In this document: positions 1 to 7,336 of the stretch, one piece after another | Numbering within the stretch: the stretch's first letter is position 1 | Layout: each line of letters starts with the position of its first letter | Assembly (NCBI GenBank): GCA_015490395.1 | Contig: WFXX01000256.1 | Coordinates: forward strand, 1 to 8,545 | DNA from: Gammaproteobacteria bacterium | Lineage (GTDB): Bacteria > Pseudomonadota > Gammaproteobacteria > DRLM01 | Direction of reading: 5' to 3' | DNA length: 8,545 nucleotides | Made by a program: the position numbers and the translations under genes | The notes under the pieces: generated by a model | What the model was told of the DNA's origin: nothing | Databases searched by the model: none | Seen by the model: the letters and a program-made list of their open reading frames with translations, nothing else

Positions 1-1
1 C

Positions 2-628
2 CCGGGGGTGGGGCGCTGGGAGGCCTACCGGGAGCTGGCCAACGTGGCCACGGGGCGTGCGGCGGACCTGCTGGCTCGGCTGCTCGGCGTTTTCGTCCTC
101 ATGCCCCGTCCCAACGTCAGCTTTTTGACCCGTCAGGATTTGCTCATGATCCTGGCCCAGGTGGCCGGCCGCGGCCCGGTGACGGCGGTCTGCCAGGGCT
201 TCGTCGCCCCGCAGCTGGCGGGCGAGGCCCTGCTGCTCTTCGACGAGGCCAGCGTGGACGACTTGGCGGCCTTGGCCCGTGGCCAGGGCAATCTCGGGGC
301 GGGCGAGGAGGGGGATGGGGATGGGACGGACCTAGCGTTGCGGGCCGAGCTCACCCTGGACGTGACCGGGATCCTGGTCAGCGCCTTCCTGAGGGGGCTG
401 GCCGAGCAGCTGGATCTCAGCTTCCACCAGGGCCAGCCCCGCTGGCTGGGCCGCGAGGTGCGCGGCCAGGAGCTGCTGCGTCCTGAGCAGCTGCGCTGGC
501 GCCAAGTGCTGGCCATGGAGATCGGATACCGCCTGGAAGGGCGTCCCCTGCGCTGTGATCTGCTGCTGCTGTTCACCGAGGATTCCGTGGCGGCCCTGGA
601 CGAGCGCCTCTCCTGCCTGGTGCGTTGA
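2..628 (+). CDS. CheC-like chemotaxis phosphatase, 5' end cut by window edge
   Basis: CheC/CheX/FliY proteins dephosphorylate phospho-CheY-type response regulators in the cytoplasm. About 208 residues are visible and the frame is open to the left edge, so the true start probably lies outside; the GTG at 8 is only the first possible start in view. Numbering from that GTG, residues 9-12 read ELAN, followed by VATGRAADLLARLL, matching the CheC ExxN active-site helix (family form resembles EIGNIGAGNAA), with a proline at 35 in the expected downstream place. A second, pseudo-symmetric helix lies at 118-128 (DVTGILVSAFL), where the family form is like EVGNIIASAYL; Glu and Asn are replaced by Asp118 and Gly121, so the second site looks degenerate. 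An acidic, glycine-rich insert sits at about 95-108. The next gene starts one base after the stop, so the two are surely cotranscribed. Family assignment is by remembered motif pattern; the target regulator is unknown. Confidence 0.75.
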   Translation, partial: PGVGRWEAYRELANVATGRAADLLARLLGVFVLMPRPNVSFLTRQDLLMILAQVAGRGPVTAVCQGFVAPQLAGEALLLFDEASVDDLAALARGQGNLGAGEEGDGDGTDLALRAELTLDVTGILVSAFLRGLAEQLDLSFHQGQPRWLGREVRGQELLRPEQLRWRQVLAMEIGYRLEGRPLRCDLLLLFTEDSVAALDERLSCLVR

Positions 629-629
629 G

Positions 630-1601
630 ATGGGGGTCGAGGGGCAACGGGGGATGGCTGAGCTGGGGGAGCTGCACTGGCTCATGTCCATGGTCCAGTC
701 CCTGGATGTGGGCTTGGTGGTGCTGGACCGTGCTTACCGGATCCAGGTTTGGAACGCTTTCATGGAGAACCACAGCGGGCTGCCCGCTACTCGGGTCAAG
801 GGACGGCCCCTGTACGAGCTCTTCCCCAACCTGCCCGAGGGGTGGCTGCGGCGCAAGTGCGAGCCTGTCTTTTTGCTGGCCAGCCGGGCCTTCTCCTCCT
901 GGGAGCAGCGGCCCTACCTGTTCCGCTTCCGCACCTATCGCCCCATCACGGGGGCGGCGGAGCACATGTATCAAGATGTCAGCTTCGTGCCCTTGCTCTC
1001 GCCCACCGGGCAGGTGGACCACGTGGGGCTGCTGATCTACGACGTCACCGACGTGGCCGTGCACAAGCAGGCCCTGGAGGGGGCTAACCAGCAGCTGGAG
1101 GAGCTCAACCGGGTGGACGGGCTCACCGGTCTCTACAACCGCCGCTACCTGGACGAGTGCCTGGATCGGGAGTTCCGACGCAGCCGGCGCAGCGGCCAGC
1201 CGGCCTCGCTGCTGATGATGGACGTCGACCACTTCAAGCGTATCAACGACACCCTGGGCCACTTGGCGGGGGACGAGGTGCTGCGGGCCACCGCGGAGGT
1301 GCTGCGAAAGGGCCTGCGGGCCACCGACCTGGCCGGCCGCTATGGGGGCGAGGAGTTCTGCGCCATCTTGGTGGATGCGCCTGAGACGGCTGGCCTGCGG
1401 GTGGCCGAGCGGCTGCGGGAGCAGGTGGCAGGTTGCGAGCTGCGCGTGGAGGGGCGATCCCTGCGCTGGACCATCAGCGTCGGGGTCGCCGGCCTGGCCC
1501 CCGAGCTGGACGGGCCCCGGGCCTGGGTGGCCCGGGCCGACCAGGCCCTCTACCGGGCCAAGGAGCTGGGTCGCAACCGCTGCTGCCTCTTCGGCGCCTG
1601 A
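630..1601 (+). CDS. PAS-GGDEF diguanylate cyclase
   Basis: Makes cyclic-di-GMP from two GTP. The 323-residue protein has an N-terminal PAS-type sensor (about 15-140, starting near LDVGLVVLDRAYRIQVWN), a helical linker rich in Glu/Gln/Leu (about 143-162), and a C-terminal GGDEF domain. The GGDEF domain opens with DGLTGLYNRR at 163-172, has metal-binding Asp198 in DVDHFK, Asn206 and Asp215, and the catalytic GGEEF at 239-243. The sequence RATD at 230-233, exactly five residues before GGEEF, is the RxxD inhibitory site, so product feedback is expected. No transmembrane segment or signal peptide is seen: a soluble sensor. The PAS ligand cannot be told. Start choice: ATG 630 lies one base after the upstream stop; ATG 654 is an alternative with a better ribosome-binding match (GAGGGG at 639-644). 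It forms a module with the CheC-like gene, suggesting a link between a response regulator and cyclic-di-GMP. Confidence 0.93.
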   Translation: MGVEGQRGMAELGELHWLMSMVQSLDVGLVVLDRAYRIQVWNAFMENHSGLPATRVKGRPLYELFPNLPEGWLRRKCEPVFLLASRAFSSWEQRPYLFRFRTYRPITGAAEHMYQDVSFVPLLSPTGQVDHVGLLIYDVTDVAVHKQALEGANQQLEELNRVDGLTGLYNRRYLDECLDREFRRSRRSGQPASLLMMDVDHFKRINDTLGHLAGDEVLRATAEVLRKGLRATDLAGRYGGEEFCAILVDAPETAGLRVAERLREQVAGCELRVEGRSLRWTISVGVAGLAPELDGPRAWVARADQALYRAKELGRNRCCLFGA

Positions 1602-1617
1602 GCCGGATACCGTTGCC

Positions 1618-2109
1618 GTGCTGGAGGTGGTGCTCCACTGCCCCGAGATCCCGCCTAACACAGGCAACGTCATCCGTCTGTGCGCCAACACCGGCTGCCG
1701 GCTGCATCTCATCGAGCCCCTCGGGTTCGTCTTAGACGATGCCCGGCTGCGCCGGGCCGGGCTGGACTACCGGGAGCTGGCGGTGCTACAGGTGCACCCC
1801 TGTCTGGAGGCTTTCTTGGAGGCGGTGCGCCCGCCGCGGCTGTGGGCCTTTAGCACCCGGGGCACCCGGCGCCACGTGGACGCCCGTTTCCGCGAGGGGG
1901 ATGCCCTGCTCTTCGGCAGCGAGAGCAGGGGGCTGCCCCAGCCGGTGCTGGCGGCTCTGCCCGCGGAGCGGGTGCTGCGCCTGCCCATGCGTCCCAGGAG
2001 CCGCAGCCTCAACCTCTCCAACGCCGTGGCCGTGGCCGTCTACGAGGCCTGGCGCCAGCTGGGCTTTCCAGGGGCAGTGCCCTCGCTAGCCTGTGACGGG
2101 GCCGGGTGA
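1618..2109 (+). CDS. trmL: tRNA (cytidine(34)-2'-O)-methyltransferase TrmL
   Basis: SPOUT-class methyltransferase (TrmL/YibK) that 2'-O-methylates the wobble nucleotide of certain leucine tRNAs using S-adenosylmethionine; family members act as dimers. The protein is 163 residues, close to the usual 155-160. Seen: the N-terminal signature PEIPPNTGN at 9-17 followed by IRLCANTG; SPOUT motif 2 as LFGSESRGLP at 98-107 (families usually have GPE-T-RGLP, so Ser101 and Ser103 are mild variants); and motif 3 RSLNLSNAVAV at 129-139 followed by YEAWRQLGF, which forms the cofactor-binding knot. The start is GTG 1618, because translation from there gives the expected MLEVVLHCPEIPPNTGN; the ribosome-binding site is weak. 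It begins 16 bases after the cyclase stop and is probably cotranscribed. Its last 24 bases overlap the end of the converging methyltransferase gene, and the final dozen residues are a non-conserved tail. Confidence 0.95.
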   Translation: MLEVVLHCPEIPPNTGNVIRLCANTGCRLHLIEPLGFVLDDARLRRAGLDYRELAVLQVHPCLEAFLEAVRPPRLWAFSTRGTRRHVDARFREGDALLFGSESRGLPQPVLAALPAERVLRLPMRPRSRSLNLSNAVAVAVYEAWRQLGFPGAVPSLACDGAG

Positions 2110-3099
2110 GCGGCGCAGGAGGCAATAGAAGAAGCCCTGGAAGAAGGGATCAGGCAGGAGCCGACGGGCCCGGCGCAGCTCGGGTCGGAAGCGGTGCCCC
2201 TCCCAGCTGGCGAGCCCCTCCTGCCAGCGCCCTGCGGGAGGCTCCAGCGGTAGGATCTCCACCTCGCCCTCCATGGCCACGAGGGCTGCCTCCACCACCG
2301 CCTCGTTCTCCTCCGGGGCAAAGGAGCAGGTGGCGTAGAGCAGCACCCCGCCGGGGCGCAGGCAGCGCAGGCCGGCCAGGAGCAGCCGGCGCTGCTTGCG
2401 GGCCAGCTCCCGGATCTTGCGCCGCCCCCAATAGCGGAAGCTCTCCGGGCGGCTGAGGTGGAAACGGGCCTCGCTGGAGCAGGGGGCGTCCACCAGGACC
2501 CGATGGAAACGTCCGGGGACCAAGCGGTCCAGCCGGGTGCCGTCCCGCAGGTAGGGGCGCACGCAGGCTACGCCCGCCCGCTCCAGATTGGCCCGTAACC
2601 GGAAATAGCGCCCGCGTGCTGCCTCCACCGCGGCTACCCGGCCCTGATCTCCCATGCGGGCGGCCAGATGTAGGGCCTTGCCTCCGGGAGCGGCGCAAAG
2701 GTCCAGCACCTCCTCCCCGGGACGCGGATCCAGCAGGAGGGCGGCGAGCTGGCTCGCCAATCCCTGAGGATAGACCAGCCCCTCCTGGTGCAGGCGATGG
2801 TGGGTTAGGGCCTCCCGCTCCTCCGGGGGCAGGAGCAGGGCCTCCGGCAGGCCGGGCACGGGCCGCGGATGCAGCCCGTCGGCCTCCAAGACCCGGCGAG
2901 CCTCCTCGGGCGCGGCACGTAGGGTGTTGACCCGCACCGCCACCGGGCGCGGCAGGGCGAAGCTCGCCAGGGCCCGTCTCAGCTCTCCGGCGGGGAGGAT
3001 CCGCTCCAGCCGCTCCATGAAATTGGGGGGCAAGGCGGCGCGGGCGGCGGCCACCGCCGTTTCCTCCGGGGCGACCTCCGTGTCGGCGAGCAGAGTCAT
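2086..3099 (-). CDS. NOL1/NOP2/Sun-family RNA m5C methyltransferase (RsmB/RsmF-like)
   Basis: S-adenosylmethionine-dependent RNA cytosine-5 methyltransferase. Numbering from ATG 3099 (337 residues): a short N-terminal RNA-binding part (about 20-120, LPPNFMERLERILP then RPVAVRVNTLR), then the Rossmann catalytic domain with motif I DLCAAPGGK at 133-141, motif IV DAPCSS at 204-209 (Cys207, product-release cysteine) and motif VI ATCSFAPEENE starting at 256 (Cys258, the nucleophile). Both catalytic cysteines are intact. The protein ends soon after the domain, so the C-terminal region of E. coli RsmF (479 residues) is missing; this is the short form of the family and I would not assign a specific rRNA or tRNA target. 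The frame stays open upstream to a GTG at 3144, giving 352 residues, but that start lies in a hairpin. No good ribosome-binding site precedes either start, so the N-terminus is uncertain. It converges on trmL with a 24-base overlap. Confidence 0.9.
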   Translation of the reverse strand: MTLLADTEVAPEETAVAAARAALPPNFMERLERILPAGELRRALASFALPRPVAVRVNTLRAAPEEARRVLEADGLHPRPVPGLPEALLLPPEEREALTHHRLHQEGLVYPQGLASQLAALLLDPRPGEEVLDLCAAPGGKALHLAARMGDQGRVAAVEAARGRYFRLRANLERAGVACVRPYLRDGTRLDRLVPGRFHRVLVDAPCSSEARFHLSRPESFRYWGRRKIRELARKQRRLLLAGLRCLRPGGVLLYATCSFAPEENEAVVEAALVAMEGEVEILPLEPPAGRWQEGLASWEGHRFRPELRRARRLLPDPFFQGFFYCLLRRSPGPVTG

Positions 3100-3133
3100 C
3101 GCAGATGGAGGGGGGCGTCGAGGCGCATGTGAA

Positions 3134-3163
3134 TGGACTGCCACGCGACGGAGTGGCGGTCCA
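3134..3163. repeat. 11-bp hairpin upstream of the RNA methyltransferase gene
   Basis: TGGACTGCCAC (3134-3144) pairs with GTGGCGGTCCA (3153-3163) around an 8-base loop; ten pairs are Watson-Crick and one is G-T. It lies 35-65 bases ahead of the ATG at 3099 and contains the alternative GTG start (3142-3144). No T-run follows on either strand, so it is not a standard intrinsic terminator. It could act in the leader of the methyltransferase mRNA or as a binding site for a regulator; neither is shown. Confidence 0.5.
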
Positions 3164-3639
3164 CGCGGCCCGGACAGGGATGGAGCAGGTGCTGCGCCTG
3201 GGGCCTCATCCCTTCCCAGGCCGAGGCTTCAGCCGCCGCGCTCCTCATCTGCCAGCTGGCAGCAGTGTGGAGCAAAGCTAGCGTGGCCGACTCAGGCACG
3301 GACCGCCTCCGCCGCCCGCTGGTCAAGCGCGCGAGTTCGGGCCTTGGGAGACTCCAGCCTCGTCAAGGCGGGCCATGAGCCTTGGCGAGCCGGGCCACCG
3401 GTGGCATCGGAACAGCCCATGACCGCCCCTCCGAGTCTTCCGCGTCCGGGTCTCTCCGACAACGAGGCTCGCTCCTCTTCTTCTCTTGTCTCACCTCGGG
3501 TTGCTACCGAGTCCTTCTCCTCTGGGCCACCAGCCGGCGGGGCAGGACACCCAGGCCCCGACGTCGTGGGGGCGAGGGGCCCCATGACGTAGGCAACGGC
3601 CGCGGTGCCCGGACTCTACTGAGCTTCCCCGTAGACAGG

Positions 3640-3665
3640 CCTGCCGCTGGCCCAGGGGCGGCAGG
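3640..3665. repeat. 8-bp perfect hairpin in the gene-free region
   Basis: CCTGCCGC (3640-3647) pairs exactly with GCGGCAGG (3658-3665) around a 10-base loop. It begins at the inner edge of the long inverted repeat. No T-run follows on either strand. Confidence 0.4.
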
Positions 3666-3707
3666 GTCAACGCCAACTCTAGGAGACTTGCTCCCGCCTC
3701 GGGTCGG

Positions 3708-3729
3708 CTGCCGCCTGACTGGCGGGCAG
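3708..3729. repeat. 8-bp hairpin with one bulge in the gene-free region
   Basis: CTGCCGCC (3708-3715) pairs with GGCGGGCAG (3721-3729) leaving one extra G unpaired, around the 5-base loop TGACT. Function unknown. Confidence 0.35.
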
Positions 3730-3819
3730 GTGTTGGGCCTGGTCCGGGAGACCGGCTCCGGCTCCCTAGGGTGGATACCGGCAAGGCGTCCGCGTCCTTA
3801 GGCCTTCTGGACCATGGCA

Positions 3820-3847
3820 AGGGCCGTCGCCGCTCGTCAACGGCCCT
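3820..3847. repeat. 8-bp perfect hairpin in the gene-free region
   Basis: AGGGCCGT (3820-3827) pairs exactly with ACGGCCCT (3840-3847) around a 12-base loop. No T-run follows on either strand, so it does not look like an intrinsic terminator. Function unknown. Confidence 0.4.
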
Positions 3848-3975
3848 CGGCTAGCATCTCGCGCGCACCGCTTCCAGGCGCTCACCGAGCCCAAGCATCG
3901 CCCCTGGCGACCCGCCTGTCTAGGGGCACTCCCGTCCCCGAGCCGCTCTCCCGTCGTCTGTTTAGCTGCGCCACC

Positions 3976-4008
3976 GGCGCTGTCCGTATTCGATGTGCGG
4001 ACAGCGCC
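3976..4008 (-). terminator. probable transcription end hairpin after the SLC13 permease gene
   Basis: GGCGCTGTCCG (3976-3986) pairs perfectly over 11 bp with CGGACAGCGCC (3998-4008), with an 11-base loop. It starts 12 bases past the stop of the permease gene on the minus strand, the usual place for a terminator. The tail on the minus strand is GGTGGCGCAGC, not a T-run, so it is not a classical intrinsic terminator; it may instead block 3' exonuclease decay or work with Rho. The hairpin itself is plain; the role is inferred from position. Confidence 0.55.
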
Positions 4009-4020
4009 CCGTAGACCGGG

Positions 4021-5799
<1,779 letters not shown>

Positions 5800-5806
5800 T
5801 GCCAAG

Positions 5807-5813
5807 CTCCCCT
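5807..5813 (-). promoter_or_regulatory. ribosome-binding site that decides a TTG start
   Basis: On the minus strand AGGGGAG precedes TTG 5799 with a 7-base spacer. The other in-frame TTG, at 5805, would leave one base of spacing, so the downstream TTG is favoured. Confidence 0.6.
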
Positions 5814-5893
5814 ATGCCCCCCGGGATCGAGGCAGGAGGGGCCTGCGGCCGCACCGCACGGGCGCGCGGCCCCCAAGGCGTCCGACCGGGGTA

Positions 5894-5916
5894 TCGGCCG
5901 GCCTACGGCCGGCTGG
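5894..5916 (-). terminator. GC-rich hairpin between sqr and the permease gene
   Basis: GCCGGCC (5897-5903) pairs exactly with GGCCGGC (5907-5913) around the 3-base loop TAC; wobble and C-G pairs extend the stem to 10 bp (5894-5916). It starts 6 bases past the sqr stop on the minus strand. There is no T-run, so it may only partly stop transcription or may stabilise the sqr mRNA 3' end, letting the two genes be expressed at different levels. Confidence 0.45.
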
Positions 5917-5922
5917 AGGGGC

Positions 5923-7131
5923 TCAGGCCCCCAGGTGCAGGTCGCCGCCCTTGAGCAGCACGTTCCAGTAGAAGACAGGCAGGATGTAGCGCTTGAGCCA
6001 GAACATGCTGCGCCGCTCCCGGCCCTGGTCGAAGGGGAAGGTCTCCTTCGGCACCAGGTTATAGTCGAACTCGGCCAGCACCAGGCGCCCGAAGCCGGTC
6101 ACCAGGGGGCAGGAGGCGTAGCCGTCGTAGGCCGCCTTGCCCGGCTGGCCGGCGATGGCGGTGAGCAGGTTGCTCACCAGCACCGGGGTCTGGGCCCGGA
6201 TGGCCGCCGCCGTCTTGGAATTGGGGGTGTTGGTGCAGTCGCCCAGGCCGAAGACGTTCTCGTAGCGGGGGTGACGGAGGGTGTACATGTCCACCTCCAG
6301 CCAGCCCGCCGGGTCGGCCAGGGGGCTGTCCTGGATGAAGGCCGGCGGGCCCTGGGGCGGGGTGACATGGAGCAGGTCGTAGGAGACGGTCTCCCGCTGC
6401 CCGTCGGACAGGCGCTCCATCACCGCCTCCCGAGCCTCGGGCCGCACCTCCACCAAGTGGGTCTGGAAATGGGTCTCCAGCCCCTTGCGCTGGATGACCT
6501 GGTTGAGCACGGCGGCGTACTTCTTCACCGGGAAGATGCCCGGGGCCGCCGAGTAGAACAGGATCCGGCTCCGGTCCCGCACCCGGCGCCGGCGGAAGAT
6601 CTCGTCGGCCAAGTACATGATCTTCTGTGCCGCACCGGGGCACTTGAAGGGGGGCTTGGGCTGGGTGAAGACGGCGGTGCCGCCTTGGAAGGCACGCAGG
6701 GCATCGCGGGTGCGCTGGGCGTGACGATAGTCGTAGATGCTCAGCACCGAGCCCTGCTCCAGGCCCTCCTGCAGCCCTGGCACCGCCTCCCAGGCGATGC
6801 GCAGGCCGGCCGCCACCACCAGGAAGTCGTAGCCCAGCTCCCGCTCGGCGTCGGTGAGGACCTTGTTCTGGTCGGGCTCCAGGCGGGTGACCCGCTCCCG
6901 GATCCACTGCACCCCCTCGGGGATGACCTTCTCCATGGGGCGGGCCGTGCGCTCGGCCTTCATCAGTCCCCCGCCCACCAGGGTCCAGCCCGGCTGGTAG
7001 TAGTGGGTGTCCGAGGGCTCCACCACGGCCACCGAGAGCTCGGGGGCCTCCTTGCGCAGGTGGGAAGCCACTGCGATGCCACCGGTGCCACCCCCGATGA
7101 TCAGGACCTGATAGTGCTCGGCGTTGGGCAT
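5923..7131 (-). CDS. sqr: sulfide:quinone oxidoreductase, type II (mitochondrial SQOR-like)
   Basis: FAD enzyme on the membrane surface that oxidises sulfide and passes electrons to quinone, giving sulfane sulfur. The 402-residue protein starts with the FAD-binding Rossmann motif VLIIGGGTGGIAVA at 10-23, followed by acidic Glu38 at the end of the second strand. The two redox cysteines are Cys164 (PPFKCPGAAQKIMYL) and Cys341 (DGYASCPLVTG). A second FAD motif, FGLGDCTNTPNSKTAAA, lies at 294-310. THYYQPGWTLVGGG at 42-55 and FDYNLVPKETFPFDQ near 355-369 closely resemble the human SQOR and yeast HMT2 subgroup; the third cysteine of type I enzymes is absent. The C-terminal hydrophobic stretch (RYILPVFYWNVLLKG) probably anchors it to the membrane. 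No signal peptide. ATG 7131 is certain: AAGGAGGT lies 6 bases ahead. It is the first gene of a likely two-gene unit with the SLC13 permease. Confidence 0.95.
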   Translation of the reverse strand: MPNAEHYQVLIIGGGTGGIAVASHLRKEAPELSVAVVEPSDTHYYQPGWTLVGGGLMKAERTARPMEKVIPEGVQWIRERVTRLEPDQNKVLTDAERELGYDFLVVAAGLRIAWEAVPGLQEGLEQGSVLSIYDYRHAQRTRDALRAFQGGTAVFTQPKPPFKCPGAAQKIMYLADEIFRRRRVRDRSRILFYSAAPGIFPVKKYAAVLNQVIQRKGLETHFQTHLVEVRPEAREAVMERLSDGQRETVSYDLLHVTPPQGPPAFIQDSPLADPAGWLEVDMYTLRHPRYENVFGLGDCTNTPNSKTAAAIRAQTPVLVSNLLTAIAGQPGKAAYDGYASCPLVTGFGRLVLAEFDYNLVPKETFPFDQGRERRSMFWLKRYILPVFYWNVLLKGGDLHLGA

Positions 7132-7137
7132 CTGCTC

Positions 7138-7145
7138 ACCTCCTT
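7138..7145 (-). promoter_or_regulatory. perfect Shine-Dalgarno for sqr
   Basis: On the minus strand AAGGAGGT stands 6 bases before ATG 7131. It is the strongest ribosome-binding site in the window, implies high translation of sqr, and rules out a longer start at 7170. Confidence 0.9.
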
Positions 7146-7270
7146 GCCCGATCACGGACCCCGCGGCCATTGCGGCCCTTCCCCGCCACGCGATGCGGCT
7201 AGCCTGTCGGGGCGCCCCGGCATGCTGGCACGGGCCACACTTCCTCCCGGTGGCGGCCCTGTCTCTCCCC

Positions 7271-7293
7271 GGCGCGAGGCCCCCGGCCGCGCC
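7271..7293 (-). other. GC hairpin in the presumed sqr leader
   Basis: GGCGC (7271-7275) and GGCC (7278-7281) pair with GGCC (7285-7288) and GCGCC (7289-7293), leaving a two-base bulge and the loop CCC. On the minus strand it directly follows the AT-rich box, so if transcription starts there the hairpin would sit at the very 5' end of the sqr mRNA and could protect it from decay. Role inferred. Confidence 0.35.
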
Positions 7294-7306
7294 CGATATA
7301 TATCAC
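7293..7306 (-). promoter_or_regulatory. AT-rich palindromic box upstream of sqr, FNR/ANR-like
   Basis: This is the only markedly AT-rich spot in the window. The minus strand reads GTGATATATATCGG, with GATATATATC (7295-7304) a perfect palindrome. Against the FNR/ANR consensus TTGAT-N4-ATCAA it matches 7 of 10 defined positions. It may equally be a -10 element (TATATC); a -35 at 17-base spacing would be CTGCCT, a poor match, which would suit an activator-dependent promoter. It lies about 160 bases ahead of the sqr start, so the leader would be long. Oxygen or redox control of sqr would make sense but is inferred. Confidence 0.4.
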
Positions 7307-7336
7307 AATGCGAACCGAGGCAGGCGTGCCGGTCCA

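Larger units (their letters stand above)
3627..3926. repeat. imperfect inverted repeat framing about 300 bases
   Basis: CCCCGTAGACAGGC (3627-3640) and GCCTGTCTAGGGG (3914-3926) can form 13 base pairs with a single unpaired G at 3631, enclosing 273 bases. Three local hairpins (3640-3665, 3708-3729, 3820-3847) fall inside. This could be the closing helix of a structured RNA or the ends of a small mobile element, but no target-site duplication is visible next to the ends and no transposase is present. In GC-rich DNA such a match could also arise by chance. Confidence 0.35.
3164..3975. other. gene-free region, no convincing coding sequence
   Basis: About 810 bases without a gene I can support. 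Frames of up to roughly 140 codons are open here, but their translations are rich in Arg, Pro, Ser and Gly with no recognisable domain, no good ribosome-binding site and no family resemblance. GC is a little lower than in the genes (a counted stretch, 3421-3540, is about 66%). A pyrimidine-rich tract occupies 3472-3497 (24 of 26 bases C or T). Palindromes include CTGCCAGCTGGCAG (3249-3262) and GCCACCGGTGGC (3394-3405); hairpins and a long-range inverted repeat are listed separately. I found no tRNA, no RNase P, tmRNA or SRP RNA core motif, and no regularly spaced repeat array. It may be a long intergenic region, a decayed gene, or a structured RNA. Confidence 0.6.

Noticed and set aside
573..1712. 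Minus-strand open frame (379 codons) opposite the diguanylate cyclase
   Set aside because: The opposite strand encodes intact PAS and GGDEF motifs; this frame has no recognisable domain and no ribosome-binding site.
3601..3640. Minus-strand GAGTCCGGGC resembling the core of RNase P RNA
   Set aside because: The invariant GAGGAAAGTCC is not present (AGTAGAGTCC instead), and the conserved 3' element near ATGAATGACTG was not found in the expected distance.
3382..3801. Plus-strand open frame of 139 codons in the gene-free block
   Set aside because: Arg/Pro/Gly/Ser-rich translation with no domain and no ribosome-binding site; typical of random GC-rich frames.
3491..3820. Minus-strand frame containing GASLLELALTLP, reminiscent of pilin or TadE N-termini
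   Set aside because: The match is about 12 residues only; no hydrophobic helix follows in any frame, and no pilus genes are nearby. Most likely chance.
3627..4016. Direct repeat CCCCGTAGAC at 3627-3636 and 4007-4016
   Set aside because: Only 10 bases long and two copies; a pair like this is expected by chance in a region this size and composition, and there is no array or transposase.
7209..7218. Palindrome GGGGCGCCCC in the sqr leader
   Set aside because: A short all-GC palindrome is common in DNA of this composition; no supporting context.
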